Shown here in pieces: positions 31,936 through 39,875 of a DNA stretch of 64,000 bases. Within the stretch, counting starts at the first letter, position 1, and the number at the start of each line of letters is the position of its first letter. The stretch lies in contig NZ_FNAI01000010.1 of the NCBI RefSeq assembly GCF_900101875.1, forward strand, positions 210,338 through 274,337, read 5' to 3'. Made by a program: the position numbers and the translations under genes. The notes under the pieces were generated by a model. That model did no database searches, had not been told where the DNA came from, and worked only from the letters and a program-made list of their open reading frames with translations. The stretch comes from Mucilaginibacter pineti. Lineage in GTDB: Bacteria > Bacteroidota > Bacteroidia > Sphingobacteriales > Sphingobacteriaceae.

Positions 31936-32349
31936 ATGATAAAGATCACTCAAAAACTAAAAAACCAACTATGGCGGCTCATTATAGCTGTAGATTATGA
32001 TTACAGTCGCATAGCTATTGCCGATCATGAGCTTAACGACGAAATCCTTACCCTATGGCTGGAGGATAAGCAGGATTTTAAAAACTCGCTTGATGAGTGC
32101 CTGCAGCTTGATATAAAAGCTACCGAATTTGCCCGGCTTATAAAGACCGAAAACTTGAACAGTTACGAGGGGAATAAAATGCACCCCACTAAAAACTTTG
32201 TTTACAAAGCTCGCATTGAAATTAACGCCCCACTAAAGTGGTACCAGGACGATGCTGCAATAATTGAACAACAATGGGCACGCGAAGCTATGTTAAAGGC
32301 TATACTTACCCAACTTGTTGAAACGGAAGCAGCAGGGAGTTATGAATAA
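31936..32349 (+). CDS. Protein of unknown function downstream of heptamer tract
   Basis: A 137-residue, helical protein (MIKITQKLKNQLWRLI...; LKWYQDDAAIIEQQWAREAML near the end). The frame is open through the heptamer tract up to 31903; I chose the ATG at 31936 since the extra residues would come from the repeat. No motif recognised. It probably forms a transcription unit with the gene at 31633 under S24 control. Confidence 0.55.
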   Translation: MIKITQKLKNQLWRLIIAVDYDYSRIAIADHELNDEILTLWLEDKQDFKNSLDECLQLDIKATEFARLIKTENLNSYEGNKMHPTKNFVYKARIEINAPLKWYQDDAAIIEQQWAREAMLKAILTQLVETEAAGSYE

Positions 32350-32482
32350 TTTTGTGTACGGATGTATGCTAAATGGAATTTTAAACATAAATTATATGGT
32401 AGTTTGGAAACTTACGAAGTTTCAAAAACTTTGTAAGTCTGGCAGTGGTAGTACACTAAAATATTTTGAATGCGGTTACAGG

Positions 32483-32821
32483 CTATTTAACTTTTACCTG
32501 TTGTTTTTCTTCCTGGGCTTGTTCTACTAATTCTTCTACTTCGCTAATGGCTTCGGCAGGTTGACTGGCGTAATTGAGCTTGCGAAAACGCCATTGGGCA
32601 AAGGCGGGTTCCTGGAAACGGTTTATCAGCTTAAAAAATTTAGGGAAGTTATGTACCTCGTCCAATAAAACACCGGTAACTATACCATTATTGTCCAGAA
32701 TTTCACGAATGGTATATTCCTTATCCCTTGTTATCCAGATCTCGAAATCGCGGCGGATCTCCTCGCTTTTTTCGGGATCTATTTTATCGTTTATGCAAAT
32801 TACCTTATCTCCTGGTTTCAT
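32483..32821 (-). CDS. Small KOW-like protein of unknown function
   Basis: A 112-residue protein. The first part (MKPGDKVICINDKIDPEK ... ITRDKEYTIREI) looks like a small SH3-like or KOW-like beta-barrel as seen in many short Bacteroidota proteins; the C-terminal 30 residues are Glu/Gln-rich coiled coil (EVEELVEQAQEEKQQVKVK). Function unknown. Monocistronic on the minus strand. Confidence 0.6.
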   Translation of the reverse strand: MKPGDKVICINDKIDPEKSEEIRRDFEIWITRDKEYTIREILDNNGIVTGVLLDEVHNFPKFFKLINRFQEPAFAQWRFRKLNYASQPAEAISEVEELVEQAQEEKQQVKVK

Positions 32822-33065
32822 AACTTATAAGCGTATAAATATGGCGTTTTGTTTTAACGCTGCTTTTAACACAGCAAAGTTCAGCTTTTTAAACCGTAGT
32901 TTAAAAAGTGTGGCCGGTAAATTACATTGTGGTGAGGTGTTTTATGGCCATGCCGCCTTTTAGGAAGTTTGCCATAACATAATATGTATAGTTGTCTGAA
33001 AAAATAGTGTAACCTATCTTCGGCTCATGTCGTAATAACCTATACTTTAAATATCTGCGTAGGTT

Positions 33066-33398
33066 ATGGACAATTTTTATTCGCTTTTAATAATAGGATC
33101 ATTAATAGTATTGCTGATTTTGCAGTTTGATATTCAGCAGCGCCGAAAGGTAAAAAAGGTGCTTAAGCAGACAAATGATGTGCAGCCTCTGCTCATGATA
33201 CAAAGCATGAACCAAAAGATCGATAAGATAAACCGCGCGCTTGCCACCAGCATAAACAGTAGTAAAATAGAAACCCAGTTAAGAAAATCGACAGAAGATT
33301 ATAACGCCGGTCGTATAGATATGCAGCTTTACAACAAGCATTTAAACGAACTGGTAAAAAGGGCAGAGGCAAGGCGCGAACCGGCAGTAGCATACTAG
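33066..33398 (+). CDS. Membrane-anchored coiled-coil protein (paralogue)
   Basis: A 110-residue protein: N-terminal membrane helix (LLIIGSLIVLLILQF, about residues 6-20), basic stretch (QQRRKVKKVLKQ), helical domain and DYNAGRIDMQLYNKHLNELVKR near the end. Layout and C-terminal pattern match the minus-strand gene at 28871-29215. Function unknown. Confidence 0.65.
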   Translation: MDNFYSLLIIGSLIVLLILQFDIQQRRKVKKVLKQTNDVQPLLMIQSMNQKIDKINRALATSINSSKIETQLRKSTEDYNAGRIDMQLYNKHLNELVKRAEARREPAVAY

Positions 33399-33520
33399 TT
33401 CATTGGTTCACTTGTTTATTAGTTCATTTATATGACATCAGATATCTTGAAAAGGTTGGTTTTAAAACTCATGAAATAATAAACCAATGGACGAATGAAC
33501 CAGTGAACAAATAAACCAAT
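33399..33520. repeat. Inverted repeat of GGTTCAyTwGTTyA units
   Basis: GTTCATTGGTTCACTTG with related units on the left is mirrored on the right by AATGAACCAGTGAACAAAT. It separates the coiled-coil gene from the XRE regulator. Similar GGTTCATTAGTTCA units lie between two phage tail genes near 15.25-15.29 kb. Confidence 0.65.
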
Positions 33521-33538
33521 ACCAAAATCAAATAATTA

Positions 33539-33568
33539 TTTGCTGAAACAACAAATTGTTTATTATTG
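33539..33568 (+). promoter_or_regulatory. Promoter of XRE regulator
   Basis: TTTG at 33539-33542 and TATTATTG at 33561-33568 (one mismatch to TAnnTTTG) are 18 bases apart. The -7 box ends nine bases before the ATG at 33578, so the transcript would have almost no leader. Confidence 0.5.
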
Positions 33569-33577
33569 CAGTCGTAT

Positions 33578-33937
33578 ATGTCTGACGAAGCAATAATAAA
33601 GCGGTTAAAAGTAATAGTGCAGGAGCATGGCGGCCAGCTTGGGCTTGCGGGAGCTATTGGGGTAGACCAAGGCTTTATTAGTAAGGTTATCAATAAAAAG
33701 CAGGATATTAGTTATTACCTTATCCGTAAGCTTTGTTTTCAGCTTAAATATTCGCCCGAGTGGCTTATCTTGGGTACTGGCGAAAAAAAGATCAACAAAC
33801 CCGAATCGGCAAAACTTATTACCGAAATTCAAATGATGCGTACCGAGGTTGATATTCTTCATGCCCGTATGCGCGCTTACGAAATTGAACTCAAAGAACT
33901 CCGCGGGCATCTCCCAGAAGAGAAAAAAGCAGTATAA
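33578..33937 (+). CDS. XRE family transcriptional regulator
   Basis: A 119-residue protein: helix-turn-helix at about residues 18-45 (GQLGLAGAIGVDQGFISKVINKK), then YLIRKLCFQLKYSPEWLILGTGEK, common in phage-type cro/CI-like regulators of Bacteroidota, and a C-terminal coiled coil (EIQMMRTEVDILHARMRAYEIELKEL) likely for dimerisation. The frame extends four codons upstream; ATG at 33578 (MSDEAII) fits. Targets unknown. Confidence 0.85.
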   Translation: MSDEAIIKRLKVIVQEHGGQLGLAGAIGVDQGFISKVINKKQDISYYLIRKLCFQLKYSPEWLILGTGEKKINKPESAKLITEIQMMRTEVDILHARMRAYEIELKELRGHLPEEKKAV

Positions 33938-33938
33938 T

Positions 33939-34100
33939 TGGGAGAGATAAAGGACTTTTGGACAAAAGATAAAGGACTTAGGAATAAAAATCAATTAACA
34001 ATAATTAAACACAAATGCCGGGTTCCTGTCAGGAGCTCGGCATTTTATATTACTCTAAAGTTTTTATCCTTTATCTTTTGTCCAAAGGTCTTTTATCTCC
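33939..34100. repeat. Nested inverted repeats with inner hairpin
   Basis: A GAGATAAAGGACTTTTGG-type arm at about 33944-33980 is mirrored by CCAAAGGTCTTTTATCTC at about 34063-34099. Inside, AAATGCCG (34013-34020) and CGGCATTT (34038-34045) form a strong stem with a second TCCTG/CAGGA helix in the loop. It separates convergent genes and may act as a bidirectional terminator. Confidence 0.75.
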
Positions 34101-34124
34101 AAAGTCCTTACTCTCCCCAAAATC

Positions 34125-36359
34125 CTACTTACAGTACTTATTTATAGAGGCCTGTGCTTGTTTCGATCCCATTTGGGCGGAGGTGCTCATATCGGTACAG
34201 GCACCGGATTTATCGCCGAGGGCTATTTTGGCAAGACCGCGCTGCAGGTAGGCTCTGGAGTTTTTAGCGTCCATACTAATGGCTTGTGTACAATCGGCAA
34301 CTGCACCGCCGGGATCTTTCAGGTTTAATTTTACACCCGCGCGGTCAACGTATATGTCGGCATTTTTAGGGTCGGCCTTTAGAGCGGCGGTAAAATCGTC
34401 GGTAGCGCCTTTGGCATCATTCAAATAGCTTTTGGCAATGCTGCTGTGCGATAATGCCCTGGCATAAGTAGGGTTGAGGTATATGGCATTGTGGTACTCA
34501 TCTATCGCGCCGGGGTAATCTTTCAGCTCTAACTTTACATCGCCTCTGAATAAAAATGTTTCGTCGGTTGAGTATATCGAAACCGCCTTGTCCAGATCGC
34601 TCATTGCACCTTTATAATCTTTCAGAATCCCTTTTATATGACCACGGTTTTGATAGGCCAGGGCCGATGAATCAGATGTAGAATCGGCCTTTATTGACAG
34701 ATCAAAATCGGCAAGCGCACCTGCATAATCTTCGTTGCCGGCGCGTATTAGACCTCGTTTAAGTAATATGCCCGTATTTTTTGGATTTTTTGCGATGCCG
34801 GTATTATAATCATCCATCGCGCCTTTGTTATCTCCGGCCTGGGCCTTAGCTTCGCCCCTGAAAAGATAAAAATTTGAGTTTGCCGGGTTTAAGGCAATCG
34901 CAGATGTAAACAGCGGTACCCCATTGCCGGTATATTTATAATAATCCTTTACTTTGCCCAAACGGGTATATGCCTCTTCTTTTTGAGGGGCAAGAGCAAT
35001 CAGTTTTTCGTAATCCTTTACTGCGCCGGCCATATCGTTCATTTTATTTTTCTCAATAGCGCGGTTTAAATAAGCATAAGTATAATTAGGGTTAATCTGG
35101 ATAGCCCGGGTATAATCCGCAATGGCTGATTGCATATCGCCCAAATCGCGGTAGGCATCGCCGCGGGTAAGGTAGGCCTCTTCACTTTTATTGTTTAACC
35201 CAATAGCCAGGGTGATATCTGCAATAACACCCGCGGTATCTTTCATGGCCAACTTGGCCTTACTGCGGCTGATGTAGGCACTGAGGCTTTTAGGATTAAG
35301 CGCTATAGCCGTATCCGCATCCAGCTTGGCACCCTGCGCATCTTTTAAAGATAGTTTTATAAACGAGCGGCTTTGGTAAGCTTCGGAGTTTTTAGGATCA
35401 AGGGCTATGGCATGATCAAAATCATCCCGGGCACCTTCATTATCCTTCATATTGTTTTTTACCAAACCGCGATAAAGGTAAAGCTCTGGCAAATTAGGAT
35501 GCTGCGCTATCGATTTATCAAAATAATCAAGCGCGCCTTTGCTATCGCCCATATTGTTTTCGGCGTTGGCCAAGTACAGGAACAGGTTTTTTATTTGAGG
35601 ATTAATTGCTGCAGCTTTTTTATAATCTTCTACAGCACCTTTATAATCGGTAAGGTTACCCTTGGTATTGGCGCGATAAAAATAGGCTTCGGCGTTTTTA
35701 GGGTTAATGGTTATGGCAGTTGTATAATCGTCAATGGCACCCTGGTAATTATTCATGCTGGCTTTGGTGCCCGCACGGTATTGGTATATCTCGGCTTTTT
35801 GGGGATCTAACTTTAAGGCGGTATTATAATCGTCAATGGCGCCCCCGAAGTTGCCATTGTTGTTTTTGGCTAAACCACGGTATTCATAAATTTCGGCACT
35901 GTTGGGAGCCAACTGTAAAGCAAGGGTGAAATCGGCAATGGCACCGGTTTGGTCGCCAAGGTTTGATTTTGCGTTACCGCGATACTGGTACATCTGCGCT
36001 GTTTTTGGTCCCAGCGAAATTGCTTTATTAAAATCATCAATAGCTCCCTGGAAATCCTGAATGCTTGCTTCGTTATTTGCGCGATAGTAATAAGCTGTAG
36101 TAAAATCGGGGCGGATTAGTAAAACCCGGGTATAATCATCAATGGCAGCTTTGTATTCTTTCAGGTTACCGTTGGCATTTGCACGATAGAAGTAAGCATC
36201 GCTGCTTTTATCATTAAGCTGAATAGCACGGGTAAAATCCTGTACGGCACCTTTATAATCTTTAGCGTTGGCTTTTGAATTACCATTTTGAATGTAGGTA
36301 CTTGCCGTTTGGGCAAAGGAGCATACAGGCAATAAGAGAAGTAATAGGATTTTTTTCAT
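34125..36359 (-). CDS. Large exported TPR repeat protein
   Basis: A 744-residue protein with signal peptide (MKKILLLLLLPVCSFAQ) followed by about 21 consecutive tetratricopeptide repeats of ~34 residues, each with the pattern AYxYRANxKxNLxDYKGAIxDYxxAIxLNP. There is no other domain. It is likely periplasmic and acts as a protein-binding scaffold. Repeats are very regular, so copy number could vary between strains. Partners are unknown; neighbours are unrelated. Confidence 0.92.
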   Translation of the reverse strand: MKKILLLLLLPVCSFAQTASTYIQNGNSKANAKDYKGAVQDFTRAIQLNDKSSDAYFYRANANGNLKEYKAAIDDYTRVLLIRPDFTTAYYYRANNEASIQDFQGAIDDFNKAISLGPKTAQMYQYRGNAKSNLGDQTGAIADFTLALQLAPNSAEIYEYRGLAKNNNGNFGGAIDDYNTALKLDPQKAEIYQYRAGTKASMNNYQGAIDDYTTAITINPKNAEAYFYRANTKGNLTDYKGAVEDYKKAAAINPQIKNLFLYLANAENNMGDSKGALDYFDKSIAQHPNLPELYLYRGLVKNNMKDNEGARDDFDHAIALDPKNSEAYQSRSFIKLSLKDAQGAKLDADTAIALNPKSLSAYISRSKAKLAMKDTAGVIADITLAIGLNNKSEEAYLTRGDAYRDLGDMQSAIADYTRAIQINPNYTYAYLNRAIEKNKMNDMAGAVKDYEKLIALAPQKEEAYTRLGKVKDYYKYTGNGVPLFTSAIALNPANSNFYLFRGEAKAQAGDNKGAMDDYNTGIAKNPKNTGILLKRGLIRAGNEDYAGALADFDLSIKADSTSDSSALAYQNRGHIKGILKDYKGAMSDLDKAVSIYSTDETFLFRGDVKLELKDYPGAIDEYHNAIYLNPTYARALSHSSIAKSYLNDAKGATDDFTAALKADPKNADIYVDRAGVKLNLKDPGGAVADCTQAISMDAKNSRAYLQRGLAKIALGDKSGACTDMSTSAQMGSKQAQASINKYCK

Positions 36360-36522
36360 TTAAGAAATAGCAGTTAATCAAATATCAGTAAAAAACCAAT
36401 ACCTACAGAGCAAAGGCCATACCGAAAATAAATATGCTGCAATTTTTGTTAAATGCGTTTTAAAACCCCGCAGATGATGAAATTTGGGGTATTAAAACCC
36501 CAATATAAAACCGTTTTTTAAT

Positions 36523-36753
36523 TTAAGAGAAAGATGCTTCGTTGGTTTTGTTTACCTCGTTTTGAACGCGTCTTTTACCATAACTGATGGCAGCGGTACA
36601 AAGTAGGATGCAAAAAATTAAAGCAATTTCAATTGCAACGTGTGCTAAAGGAATTTGATCTGGATTTTTTGACAACATCACACCGGCATCGGGCAGAAGT
36701 AAGCCAAATAGGGGAAAACAAAAAAACATTCTCAATATTATTAATTTTTCCAT
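36523..36753 (-). CDS. Small 2-TM protein, LRxF-FPL-PD family, copy 1
   Basis: A 76-residue membrane protein starting MEKLIILRMFFCFPLFGLLLPDAG, with two membrane helices (residues ~4-22 and ~38-57) and a basic tail. It shares the pattern LRxFxxFPLxxLxxPD ... PxxHxxIE ... ICT with the genes at 38692 and 42575. The second Met of the open frame (36753) is the likely start. Family unnamed to me; function unknown. Confidence 0.65.
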   Translation of the reverse strand: MEKLIILRMFFCFPLFGLLLPDAGVMLSKNPDQIPLAHVAIEIALIFCILLCTAAISYGKRRVQNEVNKTNEASFS

Positions 36754-37010
36754 AATTATTAACATTTAGTATGATTGTGCTAAGGTACTCATTATTTTAT
36801 TACGAATTAAATAAAATTTTAAACTTTTCTTAAACACAAGTTAAAAACGGTTTTGTTTTAACTTTTTTTAAGTTTTTCAATTGTAAGGGTGATGGTTTAT
36901 GTATGTATCTTATAATGAATGGTTTAACGTAATAGCCAAAAGATAATATAATTAACAACTATAGGTTGTATAGCGCTGAAACCATCAAAATAAAGTGAAA
37001 ATAGGAGCGC

Positions 37011-37343
37011 TTATTTACCGCGAGGCATAAAAATAATAATACAGGCACCCATTACTGCAACGGCAGCGCCAATTATATCGTACTTATCGGGTTTAAAACC
37101 ATCAACTTTCCAGGCCCATATGAGGGCCATTATAATGAAGAAACCGCCATAAGCTGCATATACCCTCCCAAAACCGGCCGATTGCCAGGTGGCAACCACG
37201 CCATACAGCGCTAAAACTATGCCGCCTGCAATGCCGTACCATAAAGGCTTATCTTCCTTTAACCAAAGCCATACCAAATAACCGCCGCCAATTTCAAATA
37301 AACCGGCAAGTATAAAGATGGCTATGGAGCGGAGGATGTTCAT
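37011..37343 (-). CDS. YnfA/UPF0060 membrane protein
   Basis: A 110-residue protein with four membrane helices. It matches the UPF0060 (YnfA) family throughout: FILAGLFEIGGGYLVWLWL, ALYGVVATWQ, GRVYAAYGGFFIIMALIWAW and the conserved P-D-xxD-xxGAAVAVMG at the end. YnfA proteins resemble small multidrug resistance transporters; the substrate of this one is not known. Length is typical. Confidence 0.92.
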   Translation of the reverse strand: MNILRSIAIFILAGLFEIGGGYLVWLWLKEDKPLWYGIAGGIVLALYGVVATWQSAGFGRVYAAYGGFFIIMALIWAWKVDGFKPDKYDIIGAAVAVMGACIIIFMPRGK

Positions 37344-37464
37344 GGTTACAAATTAGGCAATGATATATACTTTAAAGCTAAATTTTCTGTTATAATATAT
37401 TCCGGACATGAAGATTTTAATGCAGGTAATTAAGTAGTTAGAAAACAATACAATACTTGTTATG

Positions 37465-37518
37465 GTTTCTATACTAATTATGGTAATTAAAATAAAGTTA
37501 TTACATTTGTATAGAAAC
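37465..37518 (+). promoter_or_regulatory. Inverted repeat and -7 box before two-gene module
   Basis: GTTTCTATAC at 37465-37474 and its exact reverse complement GTATAGAAAC at 37509-37518 flank the promoter region; TACATTTG, an exact TAnnTTTG box, lies at 37502-37509. The start codon at 37534 follows. The arrangement suits autoregulation by a product of the module. Confidence 0.65.
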
Positions 37519-37533
37519 TTTAAAAATACACAA

Positions 37534-37689
37534 ATGGAACATGTAATTAAAACTACTGGTTCTGAATCGAAAAGATTTTCTAATCCTATCATTCAAATGA
37601 TTGAGGATAAAAAGAGAATTATTCAGGCCATTAAAAATGGCGAAAGCTTATCTACGCTAAAAGGGATTAAAATTGTCTCTCCTTTATAG
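37534..37689 (+). CDS. Small antitoxin-like protein of two-gene module
   Basis: A 51-residue protein starting MEHVIKTTGSESKRF, helical in the middle (NPIIQMIEDKKRIIQAIKNG). It overlaps the next gene by 17 bases, and an inverted repeat spans its promoter, as in toxin-antitoxin operons. The frame continues upstream, but this ATG lies suitably after the -7 box. The role as antitoxin or partner is inference from operon structure. Confidence 0.6.
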   Translation: MEHVIKTTGSESKRFSNPIIQMIEDKKRIIQAIKNGESLSTLKGIKIVSPL

Positions 37690-38158
37690 TTTTAAAACTA
37701 ACGAAGATGGGTCATATAGTTTCACTTCAGATCAAGGCAATAATTTTTTAATATACTTCTCAGAAAGTCCGATGCCTGATGACGAGGGCAATAATCATAT
37801 AATTTACAATTTAGGGTTTAGCAGAGATGGGGGGCATTCTTGCATTCCATTTTCATCTAAGTACGATGAAGGTGTACGAGATACCATTATGTCTGTAATT
37901 AATGACTTTTTTGAAAAGAACGACCATAAAGCAATTATTTATTTTTGCTTTGGAGATGATGGTTATTCAAGGCACAGGAAAATAGTCTTTAACCAATGGT
38001 CTAAAGATTTAAACAATGATATTGAGAAGCATGACAAAATTATTCCCTATGAAGGGACTCCCTTATTTAGTTCCTTAATGATTGTTAGTAGTAATCCATT
38101 AAAGAATTTAATTTTAAACTCATTTAACAAATTCTTACAAGAGATATATAACAGTTAA
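37673..38158 (+). CDS. DUF6169-like protein, candidate toxin
   Basis: A 161-residue protein. YSFKTNEDGSYSFTSDQGNNFLIYF at the start, DGGHSCIPF and a ICFGDDGYSRHRKIVFNQW-type box fit a Bacteroidota family I know as DUF6169 (function unknown). The start is probably TTG at 37673, inside the preceding gene. Overlap with a 51-residue helical partner and an operator-like promoter suggest a toxin-antitoxin or similar two-gene module. Confidence 0.6.
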   Translation: MSLLYSFKTNEDGSYSFTSDQGNNFLIYFSESPMPDDEGNNHIIYNLGFSRDGGHSCIPFSSKYDEGVRDTIMSVINDFFEKNDHKAIIYFCFGDDGYSRHRKIVFNQWSKDLNNDIEKHDKIIPYEGTPLFSSLMIVSSNPLKNLILNSFNKFLQEIYNS

Positions 38159-38307
38159 TCTACCAAAGGAGTCATATTTTTTCGAATTAATATAAATTTA
38201 ATGAACTGGTTAGGCTTATGCCCTTTTAGTATTAGTATAACAATTTGTTGAATTTGCAATACGTTAAAACACCCTTAATTTAGGGTTAAAACACTCACTC
38301 TTAAAGT

Positions 38308-38338
38308 TTGCATATGTGTGTATAGCGCAATAGCTTTG
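38308..38338 (+). promoter_or_regulatory. Bacteroidota-type promoter
   Basis: TTG at 38308-38310 and TAGCTTTG (exact TAnnTTTG) at 38331-38338, 20 bases apart, 12 bases before the ATG at 38351. The clearest consensus promoter in the window. Confidence 0.75.
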
Positions 38339-38350
38339 TGTAAACAGCCT

Positions 38351-38587
38351 ATGAAATCTTTCGAACTCCAGGTTAACCAAAAAACGTACAAGATAATTAA
38401 GTTGCTTACTGCAAAAGCTACCTATAGCGTTTTTAATTATTCTTCATTTTATACCATAGCCAAAATTGATACCGACAGGTGGGAAGTGGTTGAACATCGT
38501 TTTGGCGATCAGGAAATTCCGCTGCAGCAAATAGGTCAGGGCATTGATAATTATATTGGACTGCAATCAGGAGCCTTTACAGCTTAA
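38351..38587 (+). CDS. Small protein of unknown function
   Basis: A 78-residue protein starting MKSFELQVNQKTYKII, with alternating strands and an amphipathic end (IGQGIDNYIGLQSGAF). The frame continues 11 codons upstream, but those codons fall in the promoter. It has its own consensus promoter. No recognised family. Confidence 0.6.
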   Translation: MKSFELQVNQKTYKIIKLLTAKATYSVFNYSSFYTIAKIDTDRWEVVEHRFGDQEIPLQQIGQGIDNYIGLQSGAFTA

Positions 38588-38691
38588 CTTATAATTTGAT
38601 TTCTTTTAATGAAAATTTAATTTTCTTATCAGGTAAAATGTATTGGTTTGTATTCCTGAAAGTTGTATATTGCATCATCAAATTGTTAGGT

Positions 38692-38928
38692 ATGGAAGAG
38701 TTAGCAATTTTCAGAATATTTGCCTATTTTCCGTTAGCAGGCTTGTTACTGCCCGATATTTCATCGTTGCTGGTACAATCGTCAGTATATATACCTTATA
38801 GTCACATTTATATAGAAGCATTTTTACTATTAAGCATTGCAATTTGTACAGCCGGTATTTGGTATGCCGAAAGTATGCAGGAAATAAAAGATACACCAAA
38901 AAGCGGCTCGCCATCAATACAGGGGTAG
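38692..38928 (+). CDS. Small 2-TM protein, LRxF-FPL-PD family, copy 2
   Basis: A 78-residue protein starting MEELAIFRIFAYFPLAGLLLPD, with two membrane helices and a hydrophilic tail (EIKDTPKSGSPSIQG). It is a paralogue of the genes at 36523 and 42575: same FRxF-FPL-LLPD first helix, same PYSH-IYIE and AICTAG in the second. The upstream codons of the open frame are weak; a terminator follows at 38988. Confidence 0.65.
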   Translation: MEELAIFRIFAYFPLAGLLLPDISSLLVQSSVYIPYSHIYIEAFLLLSIAICTAGIWYAESMQEIKDTPKSGSPSIQG

Positions 38929-38987
38929 GCTGCAGGCATTTAAACGTATAAACAATTATAAACCTATATCTGTTTAATGCCCCTATT

Positions 38988-39015
38988 GCCCGGCTATCTG
39001 AGCCGGGCTTTTTTA
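38988..39015 (+). terminator. Rho-independent terminator
   Basis: GCCCGGCT and AGCCGGGC arms with a five-base loop, followed by TTTTTTA. Located 60 bases after the stop of the 2-TM gene. Confidence 0.92.
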
Positions 39016-39101
39016 TGCGGTAATAATTTTTAATTGGGCGGGCTATTATATTATAATATTTAGGAAGTTAAAAATTGAGGTTTTTTCATATTTTTACTGT
39101 A

Positions 39102-39866
39102 ATGAACCTTAACAATCAAACCCCCGGCAATCTGCTAAATGCAAACGGTACGCCGTACCATAAATCGTCCAGTGCTTATTTAAAAGTTATGCTAACGCTT
39201 ATGTTTACCTGCTTGTTGGGTACGGCAATGGCGCAATGGCGGTCGCACGGGAATCTTACATACGGTGGTGGTGGCAATGGGGCTTCCAACTTCGACTCGG
39301 GTTTAGCCCTTAGTTTTGGCGCAGCGTATGATGCACCCCTTGGAGATTTTGGGCAGTTTTTTAAACCGGCGGTAAATTACAACGTGAGCCTGTTAAACTA
39401 TTTTGAAGATTTTACCGTGGGCTTAACCCTTGGTTATCATTCCTATAAACCCAAAGACCAAATATCTTACGATACGGGCGATGCTACTGACGGAACTACA
39501 GACGTTATTGATATTTCTGTTGCCTATAAAAATTTTAAAGTTTACTCGGCTTATTTAAGCGGTGTTTACAATATAAACCTTGCCGATGATTTTAGGGTTT
39601 ACCTGGGAGCCAACTTAGGTACATACCATACCCAATCGGCCTTTAGCTATATTGTTGATGATGTTGAAACCACCAGCAGCACCAGCCAAACTCAATTATA
39701 TACCGCGCCAAAACTGGGAGTTACCTTTCCGGTAAGCAGTAGCTTTGGTATCAGTGTAGAAACTAAGTACAATGTATTTTTCGCTGGTTCATCTGCCGAT
39801 GGCTCGAGCTTTGGCTCGTCAGTTAAAACATTTTCGGGCGGTGTAAACCTTAACTTTAAGCTATAG
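39102..39866 (+). CDS. Outer membrane beta-barrel protein
   Basis: A 254-residue protein. A ~30-residue leader precedes a signal-peptide core (MLTLMFTCLLGTAMAQ), then a Gly-rich stretch and amphipathic strands ending in FSGGVNLNFKL, typical of small outer membrane barrels of the OmpW/OmpX-like type in Bacteroidota. The N-terminus is longer than usual; internal Met codons close to the signal core may be the true start. Function unknown. Confidence 0.7.
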   Translation: MNLNNQTPGNLLNANGTPYHKSSSAYLKVMLTLMFTCLLGTAMAQWRSHGNLTYGGGGNGASNFDSGLALSFGAAYDAPLGDFGQFFKPAVNYNVSLLNYFEDFTVGLTLGYHSYKPKDQISYDTGDATDGTTDVIDISVAYKNFKVYSAYLSGVYNINLADDFRVYLGANLGTYHTQSAFSYIVDDVETTSSTSQTQLYTAPKLGVTFPVSSSFGISVETKYNVFFAGSSADGSSFGSSVKTFSGGVNLNFKL

Positions 39867-39875
39867 TTTTACCAG

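Noticed and set aside
32841..32963. A 40-residue plus-strand ORF (MAFCFNAAF...)
   Set aside because: No conserved pattern, no ribosome-binding site, and it lies in a gap with inverted AAACCGTAGTTTAAA-like sequence; support is too weak to call a gene.
33939..34100. Transposon ends of a small mobile element
   Set aside because: The arms enclose only about 80 bases with an inner hairpin and no gene; a terminator-like or REP-type structure is simpler.
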